A stretch of 64,000 nucleotides of DNA, taken from assembly GCA_005406025.1 (NCBI GenBank), contig BGZK01000722.1:62001-126000 (forward strand), given 5' to 3'. Position numbers and translations under genes: made by a program. Under the pieces are notes generated by a model, which worked only from the letters and a program-made list of their open reading frames with translations, was not told the origin of the DNA and did no database searches. Of the stretch, positions 49,740 through 62,040 are shown piece by piece (position 1 is the first letter of the stretch; each line of letters starts with the position of its first letter). The DNA comes from Eumeta japonica (lineage: Eukaryota > Arthropoda > Insecta > Lepidoptera > Psychidae).

Positions 49740-51060
49740 GAATATTGGCAATATTTTTCAAATGCACTGACTATGTCTGTTTAACACAGCAGTACTAACA
49801 CTAAAATTTTATAAGGTTTTTAATATTCAACTTTAGAATATATGTATAACGTTCCATGAGAACAAAAAATTTTTGTTTTCGAATTTGAGCTAACTGTTCG
49901 GTATTTAATATAAGCAGATAAAAAATAGCGTACACGCAGATTTTAAAAATCTAAGAGATTTATACTGTTAATCAGTTTTCATTTTTAAAAAAACCTTAAA
50001 CTCATGACGGTGCAGCGCGGAACCATAAAAAGCCTAAAAAGGTATTACTTTTGTCTACCTCGTTTCTTTTGCGTTGGCGGACGCCGAACAAGTCATAAAT
50101 CACCCAAAGATAAGCATAAAAAGATTGTATGAAGTACGCGGTAGAACAAAACATTCCTTTTTGTATTACGTTCTCTGGCATTATGTAAAGAAGTCTAATT
50201 CACTGGCGTAATTGTAATATGATATATTGACTTTTAAGGAAAACAACAATGGGCAAAATTTGAAATTTCGTCTAACCGTAATGACATACCTATTGCAAAA
50301 ATAAAAACAAAAATTAATCTTGTTATACGTATTTTAAAATTAATTGGATTCAGTCAAATTAATATTTACTAAACTATGCGACGAAATGAAAGGTAATTTG
50401 TGTATTTTATATGAATGCAAATTTTGTGTTGCTATAGAACTTACATACGTTGTCCGACTATGATAGTAATGGCATTAATCAATAAGTTCATTTTATTTTA
50501 CGAGTGTCACTGTAGAAATTATAACTATTAAGCATATATAAGATGGCTGCCGATAGATACAGAATTGAGACAAAAAAAACTAATCAAAAAATAACAATGC
50601 ATTCATTGAAATTGCGCCGCTGTATATGTGTTCACTAAAACCGCATAATATGCCCTTGTTATGCCCTTGTCATTATTGATTCCTCTTCCAAACAGTTAAT
50701 ATACAGTCTTATAAATCCGAAACAAAATGACCTCACTAACAGAAGATGGAATCCTTTTTCCTTCTACATCGCACTGTGAGGTGCCTCTTGGTTTGTTTTG
50801 CTTCAAGCATACAAACATTCATCCATATTTTATTATAGTCACGTATATCTGCAACGGAATTCTTTGTGTTTGTAACAGAGATTTTTAATATCATGCTTCT
50901 TGAACTGATTTCCATTTATAGAATTATTTATGGTGTATAAGATTTGAAACTGACGATTCGCCTTAATTTTATATTTAAGAGGTCAGGCTGAAAATTAATC
51001 TCTTTTGACTATACCTACGTAATGCGAAAAACAACACTTGCCGTTAGTTACCATAATCTT
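49740..51060. other. AT-rich stretch
   Basis: No gene, RNA gene or mobile element recognised. Confidence 0.55.
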
Positions 51061-51066
51061 GGTTTA

Positions 51067-51610
51067 GTCCTTTCTTGAAAATACTAGCATCCATTTATTT
51101 GTCGTGTTCGATTTTTTTAAACCGTTTTGGCTAACCGACAAAAATGTGGGAAAACTAAATAAAACAATTTTAGAAGATCTGCAAATTAAACAATGGGAGA
51201 TTCCTAGATTCGTTGACATTAGTAAGAAATGTATAAATACAATAAATCATCAATATTTAGAAATGGCCAAATCAACGTGTGAGACATTGCGATGTATTTT
51301 TAAATATAAGATGGTAAATAAAATAAAATAATCCGTAGAATAATTACACCTTTAAAGACTTGAACCGACAATGGTATCACAAAAATAAACAAGAATCATA
51401 GTGGAAATTAACGGATTTTTTCCTTAAATTAAGGATAAAAAGCGTTCTCGGAAGTTTAAGTTAGTCCATCGACAGAGAAATTTGCAGCAATTATATTTTG
51501 GGATATAGAGAGAATATTGCTAATAGATTTATTACAAAAAAAAGGTCAATGACATGTGTTATGGTAATTTGCTGAATAAACTTCAAAAATAATTCAAAAA
51601 AAAAAAAAAA
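51067..51610 (+). other. Possible terminal exon or retrocopy with poly-A signal
   Basis: An open frame runs from a possible acceptor (cttggtttag/tcc, 51066) to a stop at 51329-51331 (about 87 residues). It has no ATG near its start. The Lys/Ile-rich product has FFKPFWL and EIPRFVDI stretches and matches no family I know. A 3' untranslated-like region follows, with AATAAA at 51575-51580 and then 15 A at 51596-51610. A genomic A-run 15 bases after AATAAA is what a processed retrocopy looks like; a real exon or chance are also possible. Confidence 0.3.
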
Positions 51611-51611
51611 G

Positions 51612-52424
51612 GTAAAATGAGTACAGACAGTGATTGTACAGAGTACTGCTCAAGCAGCAAAGCAAGGTATGAGAAAAAGTATTTTGTAAAATTAATCCTC
51701 TACCCTATAGCCTTCACTTAGTGCTTTGAAATTATTTCCTGTTTAGATTAATAGAATAGAGGGAACGACGATTTTTAACAAATTATTACATTATGGTAAC
51801 AAACAGTGTAGACAAGAATTTTAACAATAACCGAAATAATATTCCTTTTGATGGTTTAATGTAATTTTATAAGAAATCTAATAAATGTATTTCTGTCAGA
51901 GAATTACTCTGAATAATATAAGAAAAGTGTGCATGCTTATCTCGTCTTTCATTGTCAGATAGATTACTTATATGCATATCTTTGTAATATAATTATTGAT
52001 GCATACCTGACATTTATGATCTTTAATGTAAGCTTGGTCGCACTTACAAGGATAAGACATATTAAGTGTGGCTCTTTTTTTGATAAAATAGTATGACGTG
52101 TAAAATGATACCTCACATGTCATTAGATGATATAACTTGTATGAAAACCACATGGTTTAAGAATAGCACCTATAGAATTTCTACAGAGTACAATCCATTT
52201 TTTAGATTACCGGCGTCTTACTCTAGCAACACTGCGTTTTGATATATGTTGTTAAAGTTTAGTCCGTAATGTCGAGTAGAGGTAGTTACTGGATCTGTAG
52301 AAAAGTTAGATAAATAAAACAGGATTTCCTTTTTAACCAAAAACAATAAAAACCACTACATTGTAATATACTTTAAGTACCTAAGTAGGTAACTTAGGTA
52401 AGGTGAAGTAAAAAATAATAGTTC
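51612..52424. other. AT-rich stretch
   Basis: No gene recognised. A run of aagtac-ctaagtagg-taacttaggta words near 52374-52400 forms weak palindromes. Confidence 0.55.
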
Positions 52425-52474
52425 TGCTACTGGGTATATATTTGTGTAAATACCCAAATATATGTGCAGTAGCA
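52425..52474. repeat. Imperfect 50-nt hairpin
   Basis: tgctactgggtatatatttg pairs with caaatatatgtgcagtagca with three mismatches and a ten-base loop. It overlaps the start of an unrecognised open frame. Confidence 0.65.
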
Positions 52475-52673
52475 AATAATTATTATCATAAACTACTGGC
52501 AATCTACGTACTATCGGTTTTTCTTGAACTGTTACCATCATTGACCTATGTTACCATTCGGGTCGTAGTTCATGATGGAAAATTCGTTCCAATGTTGAAC
52601 GACATAATAGATAATTTATTTCATGATCTTAATCATCGCTTAAATATCACACGAAAATTAGGCCTTCGAAACA
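52470..52673 (+). other. Weak exon candidate
   Basis: An open stretch bounded by tgtgcag on the left and cag/gtaagtg on the right, the latter a good 5' splice-site match. The product (…VVVHDGKFVPMLNDIIDNL…) is not recognised. The acceptor side lacks a polypyrimidine tract. Low confidence. Confidence 0.2.
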
Positions 52674-52678
52674 GGTAA

Positions 52679-53310
52679 GTGTCATTTCCTATGGTAACAA
52701 AAAACCGTGTGTGATAACACATTACTACGTATATATAATATGTACTTCGTTGAAAATTTAATGTTTCCGATTAACAAATTTCGCTTTTCTGTTGATCAAA
52801 ACATGTAATATATCAATATTTTCTATAAAAACAAATTTTCATCTGTTATTCTTGATGCTCAGACATTATTTTAATTTATAATGTTTTAGAAACCGTAGTC
52901 ACATTTACGGTGTGAGTTAAAGATCAAAAAGCTACCTGGATCGAACTATGACCATAGGAGAATCAACAAACAATTCTTAATTAACTTGATCTGTGCCTCG
53001 GAGAGCACGTCAAACCATCGGTCTCGGGTGTTTGTCGTACTGGCACTGCTGACAACGGCCTTTAGCGGTCCCAATCGCACGGAGCTATATAGTGTAAGAC
53101 TTAAGATACAAGCCCGTCGATCTGAAAAATGTTTGTGGGGTTTGTGTAATATGATGACGGAAACTGGAGAAACAATTGCAACAATGAAAGTTGATTCATT
53201 CCTACCTTACATGATTGTTTTTTAGTTTTTGAAATACAGTAATTGATTAAGTAGCGATGAAAGGCAGCAAAACAACGTGTCGATGAAATGGAGATTGGTT
53301 TTACAAGGTG
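52679..53310. other. Noncoding stretch
   Basis: AT-rich, with a moderately complex piece at 52940-53110. No gene recognised. Confidence 0.5.
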
Positions 53311-53314
53311 TTAA

Positions 53315-53880
53315 CGGCAATTTTACCTAAGACCTATTTAGTTGCGCACGCGGGCGCACGAGCTGGCACACGTGGGGCCATTTGTCAGCGGCGCGCGATA
53401 CGCGGGCGCCTACCGAGCAATTAGATTTGTTAGCTTGTAAGGCGTTCGCGAGGAGTTCCATCATCCCCGGGGCCGGCCCGCCCCCGCCAACAACAGATGC
53501 TCTGACTAATAACCTCTCAAAGTTTCCCCCGAGGAGAGGCGGCCACCCCGACCCCCTGCGACCCTTTTGAGCGCCGCCCGCGCACTGCCCCGCGCGCCTG
53601 ACGCACGCTCCCCAACTAAGATAGATTGCGCCACCATTCTTGCAATTTTCCTGTCGTATCTTGCCTCGTAAATTCCTCGTGATATATTGGTTCGGATCTC
53701 TCGCGATGCCTCCGTCCAGGAGCATACTCGAAATATGATAAGAGTTATTTATTATCTTTCTTATTGGTTTTCGGGTGGGGTCGCATTGTGTTCGGCGGGG
53801 GTGGGCGCGTACTCTGCGTCGACTCGCGAATTGCTGCGCTTTTTATTAACCATAAGTCACTATCGCCAGTATCGATGACT
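53315..53880. other. GC/CpG-rich island
   Basis: Highly GC-rich from 53340 to 53600 (cgcgggcgcacgagctgg, gccggcccgcccccgcc, gccgcccgcgcactgcccc). A 132-codon minus-strand frame and two shorter plus-strand frames overlap here. All are Pro/Gly/Arg-rich as expected from base composition, with no domain. It is a possible untranslated exon, promoter-proximal or regulatory block. Confidence 0.4.
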
Positions 53881-54049
53881 TTGTATCGTTTTTTTTATGC
53901 GTGAATAAAATGTATTTGATATCTTTCTCAATCGCACCAACAGGATTGAGTTTATATAATAGCCTTTAGATCAAGGTCTAAACATGATACTGAGCTGGAT
54001 TCACTAAAGCTTACTAAACTGTACTACAATAAACCTAAAACGCAAACCC

Positions 54050-54350
54050 GAAACGAAATGGAAAAGCTGGAATCTTCATTAATTTCGCGCAAATTAAAAA
54101 ATGCCCGAAGCGAGTCCGTTACGTCGCTCCCGCCGGAGGGACAGAATTGTTTTCGCAATAACTCGGCGGCCGGCCCTGGCGAAGAACAAGAAACAGGCCG
54201 GTCGCCATGGAAACCGGAGAAAAATCGCGAAAATACAACCGTAGATAGATAAGTGGCGCAAAGGCAGGGAGCAGAGGCGCGGCGGCGGGGCGACGCGGCG
54301 AGTTCGCACGTACTGCGCCGCTCGTATATCATTCCCTGTGATCAACTTAA
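54050..54350. other. GC-rich patch
   Basis: gtccgttacgtcgctcccgc, ggcggccggccctggcg, gcgcggcggcggggcgacgc. Frames on both strands overlap (54058-54252 plus; 54024-54332 and 54094-54345 minus). The plus-strand one is charged and Ser-rich but unrecognised. Possibly regulatory. Confidence 0.35.
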
Positions 54351-57100
54351 TACCTACCGCTGTATTTTATTTGTGCCGACCTATCTTTGTGCGTATATGT
54401 TGGAGAAATGTTTTGTTTCTGTTTCCGTGAACGATTATATTGTTTTTCACTACATAACGTTGTTAGTATTTACATTTTTTTATGTTTATTTTTAGAGATA
54501 TATATATATTTCATATAAACAAAAAGCAACTAACTACCTACTTTGACATGTTCAAAAAAAAAGAAAATATTTAATAAATTGAATAAAAGCATTGTATTTA
54601 TTTATTCCATGCATTTTCATTTATTTTTATATTGAACTTTCTTAAATATGAATCTGACAATTCACTTCTTTCGATACACAAAAAAATGAATTCCCTCTTT
54701 AAAATTAAAAATACAATTTTTTTATCTATCGCTGACCGCATGTGCCTTTTGATTCGCTCGGATTTAGACTTAGCACTGTCATATATGTAAATGCACGCAG
54801 ACACAAGAGGATGCAGGTTATCGTAAATTACGCGTATTTAGGTCTTTTAACAGGTCTTTTCTTTCGTGACTGCAAAACACCAGCACCAGCATCCGTCTTG
54901 TTTTCTGACAAGTAATCTTCGATGTGCAATATTAAATATACTTATTTTAATTTCAAATAAGGTACCGTATGTTGCATGTATCAATAAGTACTTCGAAAAG
55001 AAGACCAATATAGGTTACCACGTACCTAAATGGTGGTAGATGGCATCAAGACAGGAATGAAATTCTCTAATACTACAAATATGCACTGACAGTATCTAGA
55101 AGGTAATAATTATCCTGCCCATTGTGCCCTTGGCAATGCAGACAAGTGACATTACGTCCTTCCGAAAATACCATTCGCAGTATCGTGGGTGCAAGTGCTT
55201 GGAAAGGAATTTCCTTGTGCTATATTATGCCCTGAAGGCGTCGATATCCTCATAAAACTATAGTCTTTTCAAGACCACTGTCATACTCAAGGAAGACGGG
55301 GGATTAAGCTCGCTCTTCCCGTGAAACACCAGGAAGAACAGAGAACGGTGTTCTAAAACACTTTTAGAAAATTAAAACTGCTCGTTTAGAGTCACCCAAA
55401 GCCTGCGTGTAACGCAATATACTCGTGGAACAATTTATAAAAACATGATATATATCTATGTGTTTTCTTTTTATTTAACGAAATAAAAAGAAAAATGATA
55501 CAATTTCTTATACATATTTACACACACATTTCTTTTATGAAAAAATCAATAGAATTTTATAAAAAAATATTTGTTTTATATTTAATGCTAACCCACTCGC
55601 TGCTTACGCTACATTTCAAAACTTTATTAACGCCATTTTTTTGTTTTTTCATATATATTCTTTGAAGAAAGAAAAAAGTATATGGTAACGTGATTGAAAG
55701 TATTCAACCACGGTAAAGCTTCAAAGTAGATAAATTTGTAAATGATAGGCCAGATTATGAAATTAGTTATTTAGTTACAATTTTAAAGTATAATTAAGTA
55801 GATTTTTTTGTAAGCAATTAATTAATTTCTACGAAACTAAATCCTCTATTATTTTCACAAAATTTTCCAGAGATTGATTTTTCTTTTGGCACATACTATT
55901 TGGTACTTTGGTTACATATATACTCATAATAATCAAATACGCAGTAATGTAAGCAATTTCTGTTTCAATTCAATAATAATCCAATACTTTAAAGATTATG
56001 TTACATACATACTATTACATCGACACTATACGGGTATAATAAATGCCAAATCAATGATGGCTACAACTATAGACAGATTAGTTGTACTTAACCTTTCTTA
56101 AAGAGTAAGTCTCAACTAAGGGTTTTCCCAAGAAAATCCTAGATAAAATTAATCTCATCGAGCGTAGACTTGACGTCTGCGCAACCGGAACTAGTGAGTC
56201 GTTTTGGCGCGCAATAACACTTCCTGCGCCGACACTCGCTTCACTTCCGGCGTCTGCAAGGAAACAGCTTCCTCCCGATTGTTTATGTTCGCTAGCTTTC
56301 GACAAAACACAAACAACTCAAAAGTATCGTTCTGGAATATATTATTATTCTTAGGTATTTACCTAAAGATATAATATCTAAATAAATCTACAATTTCCTC
56401 GAGTATTTGGAGGCGAACTAGAGAAAAAGGAGGTTCAGTTCCAATAAAGAATTTTGAGAAAATTCAAAATTCATAAGTCCGTTACAATTATTAAATAATT
56501 ATTATATTTACATTTTTTTTCGTTAGACTTATGTCTGCAATTTAAATTCATATGACTGTAAGTCATTCACAGGGGAATCTAAAAGACACAATTAGTATAT
56601 TAACAGTATAATCAAAACCCCATAAGAATCGGTTTTAAATGGTTTGTTATTTATAAATCGAAAATTAATGATGGCTTCGAGATTCAAGTCCATATTCATT
56701 TCATTGAGTAAACTAAAGCAGTCCTAAGTTTAACGACTCTATTTCAATTTACATAGTAGCTCACTGAGCAAAAATAATTTAAGAATACGTTACAACTTTT
56801 GCACCATCAATTTAAGGACTATTGATAAAATACGCCATGTAAAGCCTTAAGCATTTTAGGTCTCTCTAGTAATAATATCTCATCATATTCTTATAGGACA
56901 GAGAGTAATATTGATTTGTCTTCTCTTTTTCAATCAAAAATTTCAATAAGAAAATAATATCCGTATGTATTGTAACAAATTACATCAGCTTCAAATAAAA
57001 TGATTCCATTGTTCATTTAATAGGTACATGCCAAAAGTTTAAAAAAGTATATGGTAACTCTGTGTGCAGGTTACATACATTATTTATATATCTATTTTTA
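54351..57100. other. AT-rich stretch with one unclassified GC-richer segment
   Basis: Segment 55020-55380 is GC-richer than its flanks and reads like decayed coding sequence (GRNVTCLHCQGHNGQ in one minus frame) but cannot be assigned. A CpG patch lies at 56155-56290. The remainder is AT-rich. Confidence 0.45.
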
Positions 57101-57101
57101 A

Positions 57102-57790
57102 CTAGCTTTCCACCCGCTCCTTCAACATAGAATGTGTTCTTTCATATTTTTTATAGAATGCTTTTGCTGTCAATTTCGTTCACGCTTCAAATTCTGGTCC
57201 CAATGCTGTTTTTCATTTTGATCTCGATGACGCTCCTTATTATAATTCCAGTTTCACACTCGGTTTCAGCACCGTTCCCGTCTCAGTTTCGATCAAGGTT
57301 CTGGTTTACGATTTTGCTCCCCAGACTAATTTCGATTCCGATACCGTTCCTGGTTACAATTAGCACGAAGCCAGCACAAAATCTATTCTCAAAATAAAAT
57401 ACAAACTATATTACTTTGGGATAATGTAAGTAGCTTTCTATGAGTGAAAGATTGTTTATACAATCATCATACTTTCTACAATGGTACTACCCCTCTGACG
57501 ATAATTTTTTCCTGACATCCGATTTAACTAAATGAAGTCTTTATTCTGTTCCAAGACACTCCATCTACCCTTGAAAATCCCATTTAAATTCGTTCAGTAA
57601 TTTCAGAGATATGCGCGAACATAGAAAGGCAGAAAGGCAGATAGACAAAATTAAAATCGTTGTTTTGTCTATTATTATCTTTTTGTTATCGCCACCATTT
57701 CAATTTTTTATACATACCTTCGATGTACAGGTGCACCAAGTTCTGCTGTATGTATAGATATTGATTTTCCTTTCATCTTTAATATCTCTT
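57102..57790 (+). mobile_element. Dispersed repeat copy B
   Basis: Same landmarks as copy A: ctagctttccacccgctcc, catagaatgtgttctttcat, then aaaatacaaactatattac, tttgggataatgt, cgataattttttcctgac, cattcatc-like ctacccttg, and gttcagtaatttcagagata followed by a caga-rich tail. Between head and tail (about 57160-57380) lies a decayed gattcc-like hexamer tract. That tract gives an artefactual hydrophobic Ile/Pro-rich frame (57134-57397). Confidence 0.7.
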
Positions 57791-58840
57791 ATATCCATCT
57801 ATCGCCTTTTTCTGTGCGATAAATGCAATCTTTTTATAAACGATATGAATATGTTCCTTTTTGAATGGAATTCTTCTTCATTGGTAGAACTTCAAAAAAG
57901 AATTTAAAGGACGACACAGAAAAAAAAAAACGAATCGAATAGAATGAAGTCAAATTCCGGTAGCCTAAGAAAAGTGCGAATAAGTGTTCGCTAAAAATTA
58001 ACCTCTCGGTTGCATTTTCTTGGCATAATGCCTTCCATTACAGCATGCGGAGTCACCCGAGCTTTGACGCCAGTTGTTGCTGCCTACCAACCAAAGAAGT
58101 TGATCTCCATCGCCCACATTTAATAATTGAAATGTCCATCTCCCAAATTTTATCGTATGTGATTATTACTGAGCTCTGCACTCTTATATGGGCACAAGAG
58201 TAAGGTCTTATCTTAGTTATGTTACATGTGTTCCCTTTATATGATTGATTTACTATAACTGATCCGTTATCCGATACTTATTACCTCACCTATTCCACAC
58301 TTCCGTTCCCTAGACTAACTGAATTTGCCCCCACGACCTAACTCGTCTTTTCTTACTTTAAAAATTTAAAGTATTATTTGTCATCATATTCATATACTCT
58401 AATCCTCGTCACATAATATTTACACTGAGTAATACATAATTCCTTCCATATTAGACGTATGCTTTATGGCACTCATTGATTCTATACCTATCAGCTTTGG
58501 TTTTGGCTCTACCATCAGCTTCGGCTCAAACCACATGCGATTAACAATTATGAATTGATTATATATAGATATGGTGCGCTATATAGTGATAACAATAATA
58601 CGAACTTTGCATTTTATAATACTTAATACCAATTAATCACAGTTTTTTTTTTTTCGTATAATAAAATTATGTATACTTGCAGCTTTCTAGTGACAAACAA
58701 TCATTATTAATTGTTCGCAACTATTCCTTATTGTATTTTTACTTCGTGCCTATAGATGTACACAATCTTCAATAACAAACACATCTCATAAGTCGCACGC
58801 TCGAAGACAGGCAGCTTGTATTAACGTCATTATAATGTAA
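57791..58840. other. Mostly AT-rich sequence
   Basis: Slightly more complex at 58020-58340. No gene or recognisable element. Confidence 0.5.
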
Positions 58841-60240
58841 TATCCATAGGCATATTAAATAAAAGCGATGGCGTGCGAGTGCCGACGCGCGGCGATATCT
58901 CATCGGCGCACGCAGGTATGCAATAAAACCGCTCATACATTTGGGCGGCCGCGGCCGTCAGTGCCGTGACACTATGCGGCAGATTTCATCGCGTAATGAA
59001 AACCACCAGCTTCAGCGACAAAAGAATTTCGTATTGTTCTTGCTTGTAATGTATATACTTTTTCGATATATTGTGTGTTGTCGAAATACCTACATGAAAT
59101 AAAGTCGGTTATTTATTTCGGTTTGTAACAATGACTTGATAATATTTTTTTATGGTAGTCAAAAAAATGAGTGTTGTTTTGTAACATGTAAAAAATTAAG
59201 TCTCCGTTTAAATTTAATGACTAGTAGAATGCAGTTTTTAAATATTATTTCATTAAAATAAATACACTGTAGAGTCATTATTATTAATGAAATAATAAAA
59301 TAAATTAAAATAATTTTTTCGATCGTTGATATATTGGTTGATACTAAAATTAAGTAGGTACTAGTATGCTTTATGCGTGCAAGTACTTATTTATATTCCA
59401 GAAAATTTATTTATACACAAAATAGAATTTGTGAAAAATTGGCATAGCTTTCAAAAAGAAGTTTGTAATTAAAAATCAATCACATTGCTGTGGTTACATT
59501 GTAATAATTGCAAGCACCGTGCCAAAATTTTTTAATTTAAAATTGTTTTAAGAGTGTCAATAAAATAATATAGTAATTATTATAAGAAAATTGTCAAAAT
59601 GTATTTTGTTATATATGGAAAAGAAAAACATAAATATTAAACTAGTTGCTTACAAATTTTTGACATACAAGAAAAAATCAAACTGCAATCTACAAATTAG
59701 GAAAGAAGAAGGAAAATTTTATTCCATATAACACAACTCCGGAAATAAAATGATTTAGTAGCAGAAATGGCCAATAGAAATTAAGGGATCAGTAAAAAAG
59801 TTAGCACATTAAAACACTTTATCCTCACCGCATAGCTCGTCTATAACCTTAAGAATGCAAAGGACGCGAAACGATTTTTAATATACTGGCCCCCCTAATA
59901 GCAGATTACGCGCCCGGCGAGGAGTGCGCCGCGCCGGTGACATTTGAAACGCACTGCTATATCTACGCGAAAAAACAAAGCGGCCGAACATTATGCAAAT
60001 GGCATTATGCCCCTATTTTTGTTCGTTTCGCAAACTTTATGATCCGAGCGGGAAGGGTTGGATGGTTAAGACAATTCCCGAGGCGGAAAATAAGTTTGAA
60101 TCGACTCTCTGTCTATTGCATCGTACAGATTTACAGTGTCATGGTAATATGGCCGAAAGTCTCAGAATTGATACCGAGGGTGAATATCGCATGCGACTTA
60201 GCATACAAATATGATTTTCAGTTTTACATTTTGACAACCG
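58840..60240. other. Two CpG-rich patches in AT-rich DNA
   Basis: Patches at 58865-58990 (cgtgcgagtgccgacgcgcgg, gcggccgcggccgtc) and 59880-60210 (acgcgcccggcgaggagtgc). Overlapping frames at 59937-60245 and 59993-60214 have no recognisable domain. AT-rich sequence lies between. Candidate conserved noncoding DNA. Confidence 0.4.
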
Positions 60241-61435
60241 CATAGAAATTTTTAAAATGGCACATTTAGACCACATATACCTAACATTAATTTTTTTGTA
60301 TTTTTTTTGCCCGTGTGTTTGCATTTTCTTAATCAGAAGAAGGTAGAAATAGTTTCTAAAGCAAACAACAAGATAAGAGATCGTTAATTCCTATGTACAA
60401 TCAATCAACTGCGAATTAAACTCTCGCATTTTAATGTTCTGCACAATATTTACTATATTATTTTATAATGAAAACAAATGTCACATAATTTCATCTAGGC
60501 TTCATTACTCATAATACTTGTAAAAGTATTTATAAAGTAAGGGAACAAACTATATTAATTTTCACATATATTTGATATTCATTTTGTCATAGGTACAAAC
60601 TGTAAATTATAATAAGGTTATTTGAATCTCCGCTAACTTCATCCTTGGTTACAATTTTTTTTCGATATTGAAACACACAAATGTCACTGGTTTTAAAATA
60701 TTTTCTTGGTTCCATACCCAATAGTTTAAAAAGGAATTATTGAGCTCACGATGACCGTTCGTCCGTACGTCTATCTGTTGCAAGTTTTTCTTACAATAAC
60801 TGGTTAGATAATTTAATTTTGATACGTGAATACTGTGCTGAAATATACACTAGCAAAAGCAATAGTAAATCACGTACGTTTATTCGATGCGCACTATGGA
60901 AATTCCATTACAAGGCGCTAGAACGACCTACGAACAGAGCGCCTCGGTGGCGCACTACGATAGAGTGCGCTAGCACAATACCAAAATAAAGCACCATTAC
61001 GTTATTTAACAATATATCGATCTGATTAAGTGATCACTCTTTATTTAGTTATTCAATAATGCCATACGGCTGATGAAATGTCTAGTTCATTAACATTTGT
61101 CTGTCACCTTTATCACTGTCTATTCATTCGTCTACCTAAGTAATATACTCTTCTCTATGTACATACTATGAAATTCTCGAGTCTCGTAAGCTCAATTCAA
61201 ATGCTTTTAGTTTTTTTTTGGTTTGCTTTGATCACTTTCTAAACGACACTTATTATTTCTACAGATCAAATTTTCGTTCTGACCCACACCATGTTTTCTT
61301 TATATAAATCGGCTACAAACAAGCGATCAAAAAAACTCTTCGAATTTCGAGAATTCTACGTTGAATAAATGAGGTAATTTTCAAACTGTTTCAGGTTTAT
61401 TATTACCATCTAAATCTAAAATGTAGATGGTGTCT
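60241..61435. other. AT-rich stretch
   Basis: A small patch at 60890-60980 has repeated gcgc words and a gcgcac...gtgcgc stem. An 8-bp stem with 11-nt loop (accatcta/tagatggt) lies near 61404-61430. No gene recognised. Confidence 0.5.
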
Positions 61436-61439
61436 TGAG

Positions 61440-62040
61440 CATGAAATTTTTATGTGACGCAATTTTGCCGCAAGCGAGTCCGCGTAGCTGCTAAAATTAA
61501 ATTATCAACATGACCTTTCATTTGACAGCGAATCGACAACTATACCGACTCCGTTTATACATCCGACGTGGAGTGCGTTCACAGAAATGCACTCCAACGC
61601 GAACCGACGCGGCGGGCGGCGGCGTACCCAAGTGCGCGCCGCTGTGTCATATTTCGCCGGCCGCTCATGCACAATTTGGATTCGCTTTAAATATATGCCG
61701 CAACGCAACGCACATGTCCGCAACTGCGTGCCATATTTTTGCATCTGTCAACGCGGTCCGCGGCCGGAATCCTAAAATCGAAATGAAATTAACATGCAAT
61801 TTTAGTTGGTACCGAAGCGAGCGCGAGCGGGCGACAGAATGAGAGATTATCTGCGCGGAACGGTCAGATTTTTTGTTTGTCGACCCGATTTACGAACTGG
61901 GTTTGAACGCATATTGAAGCGGGAAATCTGCTCGAACTCCCTGTCTAGTTCCCGTTATTATTGGATATGTTATTTACGTCATCGGTCACGAAAATAACAA
62001 CGTTTTTATTATATCACGAGTGTAGCGCTCGAACTATGAC
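61440..62040. other. CpG-rich block, candidate regulatory DNA
   Basis: A GC-dense core at 61560-61860 (cgaaccgacgcggcgggcgg, gaagcgagcgcgagcgggcg) with overlapping plus- and minus-strand frames and no domain. Composition returns to AT-rich on both sides. Texture resembles the 14.4 and 35.99 kb blocks. Confidence 0.4.

Noticed and set aside
53327..53725. 132-codon minus-strand open frame
   Set aside because: Pro/Gly/Arg-rich as expected from a GC island. Overlapping frames are equally open and there is no domain or splice context.
57134..57397. 87-codon frame that looks like a hydrophobic membrane protein
   Set aside because: It is translation of a degenerate gattcc-like hexamer tract inside a dispersed repeat; the Ile/Pro pattern is an artefact.
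61510..61842. 110-codon plus-strand frame in CpG-rich DNA
   Set aside because: Two other frames on both strands overlap it. The Cys/His content has no zinc-finger spacing and no family match.
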